The translations under genes were made by a program, and so were the position numbers. Below, in pieces: positions 1-5,800 of a stretch of 13,564 nucleotides of DNA. This DNA comes from Lachnospiraceae bacterium. GTDB taxonomy: Bacteria; Bacillota; Clostridia; Lachnospirales; Lachnospiraceae. Every line of letters starts with the position of its first letter. Position 1 is the first letter of the stretch. The notes under the pieces are model-generated. The model saw only the letters and a program-made list of their open reading frames with translations, searched no databases and was not told where the DNA came from. The stretch spans positions 1 to 13,564 of the forward strand of contig VSNH01000097.1 in NCBI GenBank assembly GCA_009774215.1. The letters are read 5' to 3'.

Positions 1-111
1 AATGTGGAGAGCCACGATCTTGACGAGCTGGTACAGATGATTTACGACTGTAAGATTCAGGACGGAAAGACCGTGTCCGCGATTCTGGCGTACAAAGGAA
101 AATGTATCTGA
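1..111 (+). CDS. NUDIX hydrolase, C-terminal end (probable ADP-ribose pyrophosphatase)
   Basis: Frame 1 is open from the first base to a TGA at 109-111, giving the last 36 residues of a protein that begins outside the window. The tail contains DELVQMI and KIQDGKTVSAIL, which resemble the C-terminal helices of ADP-ribose pyrophosphatases, where a 'DEL..MI..G.I.D.KT' pattern is common. The NUDIX box itself lies upstream and cannot be seen. Known family role: hydrolysis of ADP-ribose or related nucleoside diphosphate derivatives in the cytoplasm. The call leans on gene order: in Bacillus and many Clostridia an ADP-ribose pyrophosphatase gene sits just upstream of spoIIM and xerD, as here. Too little sequence is present for a substrate claim. 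Confidence 0.65.
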   Translation, partial: NVESHDLDELVQMIYDCKIQDGKTVSAILAYKGKCI

Positions 112-181
112 GGATGCAGTCATGCCTCGTCCTGCCCGGACATATATTGTCCTATAGGAGTTTGGAAGAGGCGGTGTAATC

Positions 182-787
182 TTGCACAGACAGTTTGGAA
201 CTAAAAACGGCTATTATATGGCGTATTTGTTTTTGATTGGCCTTTTTGTGGGAATCCTGTTTGTCAATCTGGGACATGATACATGGATCAGGAACGGCAG
301 CCTGTTGGGGGCGGAGATGATGAACAGACTAAAAAGCAGCAGACCGGCGGGCGAGGGACTGGTGGGATATATTCTCGGGCACCGGCTCTTTACGGGATGT
401 CTTTTGTGTCTGGTCTCCACGACTCTGATAGGAATGCCGCTTCTTTGCGCTTATATCTGTTATGCGGGGTTGTCGGCGGGGTGTCTGTTGTCTGTGGCGG
501 TAGTCCGCTACGGGATCAGAGGATTATTGTTTATGGCGGCAGTCCTGTTTCCGCAGGCTCTGCTGCTGGTTCCGGCGTATATTCTGCTCTTTCTTTGGGC
601 AGCGGATGTAAATCGGACGCTCTATGCGCCGCGGACGCAGTTGGAGGGGTATGAGCGGTACAGCAGCCGCTTTTATCTGAAAAAGGGCGCACAGCTCATC
701 GGTATTATGACAGTTGTCATAATGGGATGTCTTCTGGAGAGTTATGTCAATCCCAGTGTTCTGCATTTTGTTCTGAAAATCTTTTAA
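182..787 (+). CDS. spoIIM: Stage II sporulation protein M (SpoIIM-like)
   Basis: A 201-residue, very hydrophobic protein with a short basic N-terminus and several membrane segments, roughly residues 13-30, 73-110, 111-140 and 172-190. Length and pattern fit the SpoIIM/DUF95 family (about 200-215 residues). In Bacillus, SpoIIM anchors SpoIID and SpoIIP at the septum; the complex thins peptidoglycan to drive engulfment of the forespore. The start is a TTG: GGAAGAGG at 164-171 lies 10 bases before it, whereas the in-frame ATG at 218 has no ribosome site. The 70-base spacer after the NUDIX stop holds a small dyad (GGACA 138-142, TGTCC 148-152). I could not match a convincing sigma-E promoter there. 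Context (NUDIX upstream, xerD downstream) supports the call. An A7T6 tract at 786-798 follows the stop. Confidence 0.85.
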   Translation: MHRQFGTKNGYYMAYLFLIGLFVGILFVNLGHDTWIRNGSLLGAEMMNRLKSSRPAGEGLVGYILGHRLFTGCLLCLVSTTLIGMPLLCAYICYAGLSAGCLLSVAVVRYGIRGLLFMAAVLFPQALLLVPAYILLFLWAADVNRTLYAPRTQLEGYERYSSRFYLKKGAQLIGIMTVVIMGCLLESYVNPSVLHFVLKIF

Positions 788-836
788 AAAAATTTTTTGT
801 TCTTTTTTCCAAGATGTAGTAGACATAAAATCATTT

Positions 837-992
837 ATGGACGATATGTTGTATCTTTTGGAAAAAGGGGCGCAAATGCCCGTAAAATCAAGAAAAATTC
901 CATTTGCTTTTCTAAAAAAATCTGATTATAATGATACTCAGACAGTGTTTGATTTACATAAAGAGAACGCACAGGGAAGGGCCTCCGAGTAA
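837..992 (+). CDS. Possible small ORF abutting xerD
   Basis: An open frame of 51 codons starts ATG at 837 (second in-frame ATG at 846) and ends with TAA at 990-992, the base before the xerD ATG. The product would begin MDDMLYLLEKGAQM and be rich in Lys, Asp and Gln; I recognise no domain and no membrane segment. Against it: there is no clear ribosome site before 837, the frame stays open upstream without a start, and a strong promoter (-35/-10 at 904-932) lies inside it. For it: its stop touches the xerD start, as in translationally coupled genes. It may be a chance ORF in the xerD leader. Confidence 0.2.
   Translation: MDDMLYLLEKGAQMPVKSRKIPFAFLKKSDYNDTQTVFDLHKENAQGRASE
904..932 (+). promoter_or_regulatory. 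Housekeeping-type promoter for xerD
   Basis: TTGCTT at 904-909 and TATAAT at 927-932 are separated by 17 bases, matching the vegetative sigma-factor pattern. Transcription would begin near 939, leaving a leader of about 54 bases before the xerD ATG at 993. This suggests xerD can be expressed independently of the sporulation gene spoIIM upstream. Confidence 0.65.
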
Positions 993-1877
993 ATGGAAAA
1001 AGAGATTGGTGCATTTATAGCGTATTTACATAATGTGAAGAATACCTCCGAAAATACGGAGATGTCTTATAAAAGAGATTTGGAAAAGGTATCGCATTTT
1101 TTGGAGTCGCGCGGTATCCGTGAGACGAAGGATGTGAAGGCGCAGGACTTGGCAGATTACGTGAAGTTTTTGGAGAACAGTAAGTTTGCGGCGGCTACAG
1201 TGTCCCGCAATATTGCGTCTCTGAAGGCGTTTTATCATTATATGGTACAGGAAGGGATGGTGGAGGAGGATATTGCCGACAAGCTCAAAGCGCCCAAGAT
1301 TGAGAAGAAGGCGCCCGAGATCATGTCACCGGACGAGGTGGTGCGCCTTTTGGAGCAGCCCTCGGGGAACAGCCCCAAGGAGATTCGTGACAAGGCGATG
1401 CTGGAACTTCTCTATGCCACGGGTATCCGTGTGACGGAATTGATTACGCTGAATCTTTCCGATGTGAATATGCAGATGAGCTTCATTCTCTGCCGTGACC
1501 GCAACAAGGAGCGCATCATTCCCTTCGGTGCGGCGGCCAAGAATGCACTGGCCAGATATCTGGACGGCATCAGGGAGGAAATGCTCGAGAATAAAAAGTC
1601 AGAGGTGTTGTTTGCGAACTGCTCCGGGCAGCCTATGAGCAGGCAGGGATTCTGGAAGCTGATTAAGCACTATGCGAAGAAAGCAGATATTCAGGCCGAT
1701 ATCACGCCCCACACGCTGCGGCATTCCTTCGCGGCGCATCTGGTGGAGAACGGGGCGGATCTTCGAAGCGTGCAGGAGATGCTGGGGCACTCCGATATTT
1801 CCACGACACAGATTTATGCGAATCTGAACCACAACCATATCAGAGAGGTATACGCGAAGGCGCATCCGCGCGGCTGA
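993..1877 (+). CDS. xerD: Site-specific tyrosine recombinase, XerD-like
   Basis: A 294-residue tyrosine recombinase, the usual length for XerC/XerD. The N-terminal core-binding domain (about 1-105) includes the SYKRDL and TVSRNIASLKAFYHY segments. The catalytic domain (about 108-294) carries a full catalytic set: R146 (in ATGIRVTEL), K172 (RNKER), H240 and R243 (HTLRH), H266 (GHSDIS) and nucleophile Y275 (TTQIYANL). Known role: with XerC, resolves chromosome dimers at dif during cell division. Synteny with spoIIM matches the Bacillus xerD (ripX) locus, which favours XerD over XerC or a phage integrase. Start ATG 993 has a modest GGGAAGGG ribosome site near 974-981. A promoter lies at 904-932. 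The stop codon leads directly into an inverted-repeat cluster. No att site or integrated element was found next to it. Confidence 0.9.
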   Translation: MEKEIGAFIAYLHNVKNTSENTEMSYKRDLEKVSHFLESRGIRETKDVKAQDLADYVKFLENSKFAAATVSRNIASLKAFYHYMVQEGMVEEDIADKLKAPKIEKKAPEIMSPDEVVRLLEQPSGNSPKEIRDKAMLELLYATGIRVTELITLNLSDVNMQMSFILCRDRNKERIIPFGAAAKNALARYLDGIREEMLENKKSEVLFANCSGQPMSRQGFWKLIKHYAKKADIQADITPHTLRHSFAAHLVENGADLRSVQEMLGHSDISTTQIYANLNHNHIREVYAKAHPRG

Positions 1878-1999
1878 CGCGAGAAGAATTTCTAATTACT
1901 CGCAGCAATGGCTGTATTCGCAAAGTCAGCATAGCTGACTTAGAACTTCTAAGTCTCGCGTAGGAGAATGCACAAATACGGCATTCTCCGCACTAGTGC
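1877..1999 (+). repeat. Cluster of nested inverted repeats just after xerD
   Basis: Starting at the last base of the xerD stop, several perfect or near-perfect dyads are packed together: ACGCGAGA (1877-1884) with TCTCGCGT (1954-1961); inside it AGAATTTCTAA (1885-1895) with TTAGAACTTCT (1940-1950), 10 of 11 matching; AAGTCAGC (1923-1930) with GCTGACTT (1934-1941), 3-base loop; then GGAGAATGC (1963-1971) with GCATTCTCC (1981-1989); then palindrome GCACTAGTGC (1990-1999). No T-run follows, so it is not a standard terminator. It may be part of a dispersed intergenic repeat or a structured transcript tail; the function is unknown. Confidence 0.6.
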
Positions 2000-2159
2000 C
2001 CCATTTACCAATTAACTATCCTTTTTTGCTTGCCAGCATTCCCTTCTACTGCGTTGTTTTCGGTCAACGATGCCACCGCATCGCCTCCCTCAAACGCCTT
2101 GTATAAGGAAATTCCGGACTTCGCAAAAAGTGTATGCAATTGGAAAATGGATCACTAGT
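1992..2159. repeat. 168-bp fold-back element with 23-bp inverted ends
   Basis: The ends 1992-2014 (starting ACTAGTG, containing CCATTT and CCAATT) and 2137-2159 (containing CAATTGG, ending CACTAGT) are inverted copies matching at 19 of 23 positions. The similarity continues weakly inward: CTTTTTTGC near 2022-2030 opposes GCAAAAAG near 2123-2130. The centre holds CGTTG/CAACG (2052-2056/2065-2069) and CGATGC/GCATCG (2068-2073/2078-2083). I saw no target-site duplication. On the minus strand a TTG-started 44-codon frame (2139 down to 2005) fills the element and ends in its inverted ends; it has no ribosome site and is probably chance. It resembles a MITE-like or REP-like intergenic repeat. Confidence 0.6.
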
Positions 2160-2183
2160 TTAAGATTCTATAGATACGTTTTT

Positions 2184-2230
2184 AAGGCATGGGACTGTTT
2201 CAAGGAAACACCCCGTGCCTTCCTTTTTGT
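2184..2230 (+). terminator. Intrinsic terminator
   Basis: AAGGCATGGG (2184-2193) pairs with CCCGTGCCTT (2212-2221), with one G-U pair. An inner TGTTTC/GAAACA stem continues the helix around an AAG loop. CCTTTTTGT follows at 2222-2230. The T-run orients it for plus-strand transcription, so it probably ends transcripts reading through from xerD, about 300 bases downstream of the xerD stop. Confidence 0.75.
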
Positions 2231-2234
2231 GCGC

Positions 2235-2339
2235 CGCCCCATGCAGAGGGAGTATACTGCAAAAGCGGCGCATGGGGCGCGCGGCGAGTAGGGAAAGATA
2301 GCGCTTCCCTGCTCGATTGCACATGTGCAGCGTATGCTG
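2235..2339. repeat. Further run of hairpins, no gene
   Basis: After the terminator come CGCCCCATGC (2235-2244) with GCATGGGGCG (2270-2279), perfect; CGAGTAGGGAA (2285-2295) with TTCCCTGCTCG (2305-2315), one G-U; palindrome GCACATGTGC (2319-2328); and CAGC/GCTG (2328-2339). None is followed by a T-run. Together with 1877-2230 this makes roughly 460 bases of nearly continuous dyad symmetry. Confidence 0.5.
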
Positions 2340-2490
2340 TTTTCTCCGGGGCGGATGGAAGGGTTTTGCGTGGAAGGGGGTGGGAGAGATTATTATGGCC
2401 TTATGATTTTGAATATTGTCAAATCAAATGCAGAAGGGAAGCACTTGCAAGAAAACTGGGGTAAAGGGCGCGTAAACAGCCGCCCGGCCC
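2340..2490. other. Intergenic, no feature recognised
   Basis: Plus-strand frames here are short, have no ribosome sites and overlap the hairpins or the MATE gene. On the minus strand, past the MATE stop, GGGCG and CGCCC near 2466-2485 could form a weak hairpin, but only TTTA follows. I see no clear terminator for the MATE transcript. Confidence 0.4.
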
Positions 2491-3828
2491 CTACATGTAA
2501 TGGTACTTTCCGCGCTTCGCGAACAGGAAACCCGCAGAGAGCACAAAGGCGAACGCCTCAGCAACCGTGACGGCCCACCAGATGCCGTCCACGTCCAAAA
2601 CTAGCGGTAAAATCAGCACGGCCGCAGTTTGGAAAAGAAGCGTGCGCAGGAAGGAGATCGCCGCCGAGACCGCTCCGTTGTTTAAGGCGGTAAAAAAGGA
2701 GGAGGCGAAGATATTAAACCCGGCTAACAGGAAGGAAAAGGAAAACAGCCGAAGTGCATGGCTTGTCAGCGCAAGCAGCTCCGCGTCGTAGCCCACAAAG
2801 ATGCGGGAGAGAGGGGCGGCAAGCAGGAAGGCTGCGGCGGTCAGCACGAGGCTTGCACCGCCTGTCAGCAGCATGCTTTTTTTCAGCATGTTTTTAAGTT
2901 CTACGTAATTTCCCGCGCCGTAGTGGTAGCTGACGATGGGCGCGGCGCCGATGGAGTAGCCGATGTAGATAGCGATAAAGATAAACTGTACATACATCAA
3001 CACACCGTAGGCTGATACGCCGTTTTCACCGACGTAGTGCAGAAGCTGGAAATTGTAGATCATGCTGACGATGGAGGTGGAGATGTTACTCATCAGCTCT
3101 GAAGAGCCGTTGGCGCACGCCTGCAGGATGGGCTTTAGCTCCAATTTTGTTCGGGTGAGCCGCAGAGGGCTTGTGTTGGGGCGGAGAAAGTAAAGCAGGG
3201 GGAACAGACCGCCCACACACTGGCTCATGCCGGTGGCAAGAGCCGCCCCGGCCACGCCCCAGCGAAACGCGCCCACGAAGAGAGCGTCCAGCACCATATT
3301 GGTCACGCCAGCGCCTATGGTGGCCGCCAGTCCGAGTTTCGGTCTTTCCGCCGCAATCAGAAAGCTCTGGAACACGTTCTGCAGCATGAATGCGGCGATG
3401 AAGAGGAACACAACGCGCCCGTAAACGACGCAGTCCTCCATCATTTCCGGCGTAGCGCCCAGAAACGACGCCATAGGGCGCGTAAAAAGGATGCCTGCAG
3501 CCGACAGGATGATGCCGAGAATGACCGTCAGGTAAATCATCATGGAAAAATAACGGTTTGCCTTTTCCTGATCGCCCGTGCCGAGCACCAGGGAGACAAG
3601 GGCGGTTCCTCCGGTGCCGATCATAAATCCCATACCGCCGAGAATCATGATAAAGGGGAAAATCAGGTTGACGGAGGCGAAGGCGGTCTTCCCGGCAAAA
3701 TTGGACACAAAGAAACCGTCCACCACGCCGTAGATGGAGGTAAATACCATCATGATAATGGAGGGAAAGGTGAAGCGCAGCAGTTTATTGTAGGTAAAGT
3801 GGTCTGATAATTGGATGGTTGTTTTCAT
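2491..3828 (-). CDS. MATE-family multidrug/cation antiporter (MepA/DinF-like)
   Basis: A 445-residue integral membrane protein with about 12 hydrophobic segments in two homologous halves, the normal MATE size. Recognisable family features: FPSIIMMVFTSIYGVVDGFFV (about 21-41) in helix 1, an MIGTGGTALVS segment (about 69-79), and WGVAGAALATGMSQ (about 190-203), close to the 'GV.GAA.AT..SQ' MATE signature. Members export drugs or metabolites using a Na+ or H+ gradient. The start ATG is preceded on the minus strand by AAAGGAAAT, a fair ribosome site. The MarR-family gene lies 140 bases upstream in the same direction, an arrangement known from S. aureus mepR-mepA, so this pump is probably controlled by that repressor. 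Substrate cannot be read from the sequence. Confidence 0.9.
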   Translation of the reverse strand: MKTTIQLSDHFTYNKLLRFTFPSIIMMVFTSIYGVVDGFFVSNFAGKTAFASVNLIFPFIMILGGMGFMIGTGGTALVSLVLGTGDQEKANRYFSMMIYLTVILGIILSAAGILFTRPMASFLGATPEMMEDCVVYGRVVFLFIAAFMLQNVFQSFLIAAERPKLGLAATIGAGVTNMVLDALFVGAFRWGVAGAALATGMSQCVGGLFPLLYFLRPNTSPLRLTRTKLELKPILQACANGSSELMSNISTSIVSMIYNFQLLHYVGENGVSAYGVLMYVQFIFIAIYIGYSIGAAPIVSYHYGAGNYVELKNMLKKSMLLTGGASLVLTAAAFLLAAPLSRIFVGYDAELLALTSHALRLFSFSFLLAGFNIFASSFFTALNNGAVSAAISFLRTLLFQTAAVLILPLVLDVDGIWWAVTVAEAFAFVLSAGFLFAKRGKYHYM

Positions 3829-3848
3829 ATTCTGTGATTTCCTTTTGA

Positions 3849-3894
3849 TAGTACATTATGTAAACTAATATCTACGTATGTACTCAAACGTAGA
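3849..3894 (-). promoter_or_regulatory. Candidate operator region before the MATE gene
   Basis: Two perfect overlapping dyads lie 20-65 bases upstream of the transporter start: AGTACAT (3850-3856) with ATGTACT (3878-3884), and TCTACGT (3871-3877) with ACGTAGA (3888-3894). The AGTAC/GTACT half-sites also occur in the marR operator at 4474-4519, so the same regulator may bind here. Minus-strand TTGAGT (within 3881-3888) could be a -35, but I see no well-spaced -10. The rest of 3895-3968 shows nothing clear. Confidence 0.35.
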
Positions 3895-3968
3895 CTTCCT
3901 GGCGATATCAGGCGCAGCAGGCGGTACGCGAAAAGCTGTTTGTGAGTTCCGACACAGTGACGTCCACG

Positions 3969-4409
3969 TTATGTCAGGAGCTGCAGGCGTTTCCGGAAAT
4001 CATGTAAATAGCGTTCCATCAGCGCCAGATACTGATTCACATCCTCCTTTGTCCAAGAGCCAAAAATGTCGTTTTCTATGGCAATAACTTTTGCTGCTGT
4101 CCGCCCGGCCAGCTTTTGTCCTTCATCGGTTAGGAAAACGGTCTTGTTTTTGCCGTCCGTGTTTTCCAGATAGACGATTCCTTCTTTCTCCAGTCTGCGC
4201 AGGGCGGAATTGATCGTCTGCTTGCTGACACCGGCGTTGCGGCAGATGTCCCGGAGCGGGCAGGATGTTCCCTCGTTGCAGATGGCGTAGAGAACGATCA
4301 AGGAGCTCTCGGGAAGTCCCAGTCTGGATGCCGCTTCATGGTAGGCGGACTCCGTTTCACTCAGCAGATAATTGCATCGTCTCAGTTCCTTTGAAAAATC
4401 CGGCGTCAT
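3969..4409 (-). CDS. MarR-family transcriptional regulator
   Basis: A 146-residue protein of typical MarR length. A winged helix-turn-helix spans about 37-95: LRDICRNAGVSKQTINSALR (52-71) gives the recognition helices, and the wing is about 78-95, with the common NTDGKNKTVFLTDEG pattern. Helices at each end (about 5-30 and 105-142) would form the dimer interface. Family members bind palindromic operators as dimers and release on binding a small ligand, typically de-repressing a pump. The start is supported by AGGAGAAA on the minus strand. The gene lies upstream of and co-directional with the MATE transporter. A strong promoter overlapped by two mirror-image operator copies lies at 4474-4526, so autorepression is very likely (inference). 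Confidence 0.9.
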   Translation of the reverse strand: MTPDFSKELRRCNYLLSETESAYHEAASRLGLPESSLIVLYAICNEGTSCPLRDICRNAGVSKQTINSALRRLEKEGIVYLENTDGKNKTVFLTDEGQKLAGRTAAKVIAIENDIFGSWTKEDVNQYLALMERYLHDFRKRLQLLT

Positions 4410-4473
4410 TTTTGCTTTCTCCTAAATCCTACGCGTTTTGGCTATTTTGCGCGAGATGTCAATGCTGAAAAAA

Positions 4474-4519
4474 TAGTATGAAATCGTACTGAGAGTCAGT
4501 ATAGTACGATTTCATACTA
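4474..4519. promoter_or_regulatory. Double operator for the MarR regulator
   Basis: TAGTATGAAATCGTACT (4474-4490) and AGTACGATTTCATACTA (4503-4519) are perfect 17-base inverted copies around a 12-base spacer. Each arm is itself dyadic (AGTA...TACT), as expected for a MarR-dimer site. The 4503-4519 copy fills the spacer between the marR -35 and -10; the 4474-4490 copy covers the predicted start of transcription. Two dimers bound here would block RNA polymerase. Confidence 0.75.
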
Positions 4520-4526
4520 AAGTCAA
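4498..4526 (-). promoter_or_regulatory. marR promoter
   Basis: On the minus strand TTGACT (4521-4526) and TATACT (4498-4503) are exactly 17 bases apart, a near-consensus vegetative promoter. The start of transcription would be near 4491, about 80 bases before the marR ATG. The operator copies overlap it almost completely. Confidence 0.8.
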
Positions 4527-4545
4527 GCAAAATAATTGCGACAAT

Positions 4546-4573
4546 AAAAAGGCAGCCCGAAAGACTGCTTTTT
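4546..4573 (-). terminator. Bidirectional intrinsic terminator after the DAHP synthase
   Basis: On the minus strand AAAAAGCAGTC pairs with GGCTGCCTTTTT (one bulged C, one G-U) around a TTTCG loop. A-run and T-run flank the stem, so it can act in both directions. It lies 22 bases past the DAHP synthase stop and separates that unit from marR. Confidence 0.75.
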
Positions 4574-4595
4574 CAGATCATATATCATTCATATT

Positions 4596-5624
4596 TTATT
4601 CATACTCCGCAATATCATAGATCAGCCGTTCCGAATCCTCCCATCCGAGACAGGGATCGGTGATGGACTTGCCGTAAATGCCTTCGCCGATTTTCTGGCA
4701 GCCCTCCTCGATATAGCTCTCGATCATCACGCCCTTGACCATACGGTGAATGTCCTTGTTTAACTTCCGACTGTGCATCACTTCTTTGACGATGCGGATC
4801 TGCTGCTCGAACTTTTTGTCCGAGTTATTGTGGTTGGCATCTATGACGCAGGCGGGATTGACCAGATCGTAGTCCTGATACAGCGTGTACAGGGTGTTTA
4901 AGTCTTCGTAGTGATAATTCGGAAGACTTCTCCCGTGCTTGTTCGTGGAACCCCGAAGCACCGCGTGGGCAAGCGGGTTGCCGCCTGTGCTGACTTCATA
5001 CCCTCTGTAGGTGAAGTCATGGGGATGCTGCGCCGCATAGATGGAGTTTAACATCACGGAGAGCGTACCGCTTGTGGGATTTTTCATCCCGGCGGCTATG
5101 TCGAAGCCGCTGACGGTCATGCGGTGCTGCTGGTCCTCCACGGAGCGCGCGCCGATGGCCACATAAGAGAGAATGTCCTCCACATAGCCCCAGTTGTCGG
5201 GGTAGAGCATTTCGTCGGCCGCGGTCAGTCCCGTTTCCTCTATAGCGCGGATGTGCATTTTGCGCATGGCGATCAGACCGCTTGTGAAATCAGGCTTCTT
5301 CTCCGGGTCGGGCTGGCTTACAATGCCCTTGTAGCCCTCGCCTGTGGTGCGGGGCTTATTCGTATAAATGCGGGGGATCAGGATCAGCTTGTCCTTCACT
5401 TTTTCATTGACCTTCGCCAATCGGTTTACATAATCACAGACCGCCTCCTCGTTGTCGGCGGAGCAGGGGCCGATGATGACAATGAATTTCTTGCTCTTTC
5501 CGGTGATGACATCCCGAATCTCGATATCTCTTTCTCTTTTCACCTCTACCAGATGGGCGGGCATAGGGAAGCGCTCGCGGATCTCGTCGGGGGTGGGTAA
5601 TTTAGCTACATATTGAAATGACAT
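4596..5624 (-). CDS. aroF: 3-deoxy-7-phosphoheptulonate (DAHP) synthase, class I alpha (AroF/G/H type)
   Basis: A 342-residue DAHP synthase, which condenses phosphoenolpyruvate and erythrose 4-phosphate in the first shikimate pathway step (cytoplasm). Signatures in order: IGPCSADNEE (51-60, metal-binding Cys54), NKPRTTGEGYKG (89-100, PEP site), GARSVEDQQHR (158-168), MKNPTSGT (180-187), LRGSTNKHGRSLPNYH (223-238), DANHNNSDK (262-270) and MIESYIEEGCQ (300-310). Length and motifs fit the E. coli AroF/AroG/AroH class; the usual 'D.SH.NS.K' reads DANHNNSDK and 'GAR.TESQ' reads GARSVEDQ, still keeping the key Arg and His. Paralogue assignment and which amino acid inhibits it cannot be told. The start ATG follows GGGAGGAAAT. 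It is a single-gene unit with its own promoter (5701-5729) and terminator (4546-4573). Confidence 0.95.
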   Translation of the reverse strand: MSFQYVAKLPTPDEIRERFPMPAHLVEVKRERDIEIRDVITGKSKKFIVIIGPCSADNEEAVCDYVNRLAKVNEKVKDKLILIPRIYTNKPRTTGEGYKGIVSQPDPEKKPDFTSGLIAMRKMHIRAIEETGLTAADEMLYPDNWGYVEDILSYVAIGARSVEDQQHRMTVSGFDIAAGMKNPTSGTLSVMLNSIYAAQHPHDFTYRGYEVSTGGNPLAHAVLRGSTNKHGRSLPNYHYEDLNTLYTLYQDYDLVNPACVIDANHNNSDKKFEQQIRIVKEVMHSRKLNKDIHRMVKGVMIESYIEEGCQKIGEGIYGKSITDPCLGWEDSERLIYDIAEYE

Positions 5625-5639
5625 AATTTCCTCCCGGCG

Positions 5640-5693
5640 GAAACGGGGTTACCGTTTCGTCTGTATGATAAATTTTTTTTGCTCTCGCAAAAA
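5640..5693 (-). promoter_or_regulatory. Two hairpins in the DAHP synthase leader
   Basis: The predicted mRNA would begin near 5694 and almost at once form TTTTTGC-GAGA-GCAAAAA (5693-5687 with 5682-5676). A second hairpin, GAAACGG/CCGTTTC with a 5-base loop (5658-5652 with 5646-5640), ends just before the GGGAGGAAAT ribosome site. The leader of about 70 bases is too short for a T-box and encodes no visible leader peptide. The hairpins may stabilise the message or tune translation. Confidence 0.45.
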
Positions 5694-5700
5694 CACATAC

Positions 5701-5729
5701 ATTATAGTATATTAAGTAGAGAATCGCAA
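5701..5729 (-). promoter_or_regulatory. DAHP synthase promoter
   Basis: On the minus strand TTGCGA (5724-5729) and TATAAT (5701-5706) are 17 bases apart. It lies in the gap between the flippase stop (5801) and the DAHP synthase start (5624), so the two genes are probably separate units. The remaining stretch 5730-5800 holds only a small GGAAG/CTTCC dyad and a GC-rich dyad without a T-run. Confidence 0.75.
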
Positions 5730-5800
5730 GTATATGTACAGGAAGAACTTCCGGCCCGGGGTGGAGCCGGTCGTGGGAGAAAGTATTTGCCCGCAGAGGC

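Noticed and set aside
2070..2291. Plus-strand open frame of 73 codons
   Set aside because: It runs through the fold-back, the terminator hairpin and the next hairpin, has no ribosome site, and its product shows no recognisable domain.
2189..2570. Plus-strand overlapping open frames after the terminator
   Set aside because: They start inside the terminator or the hairpin run, partly run antisense to the MATE gene, and lack ribosome sites.
3895..3968. Plus-strand frame resembling a decayed gene remnant before marR's stop
   Set aside because: It is short, interrupted by a TAG just upstream, and continues antisense into marR; I recognise no family.
5124..5600. 158-codon plus-strand frame opposite the DAHP synthase
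   Set aside because: It is a shadow of a gene with a full set of family motifs on the other strand.
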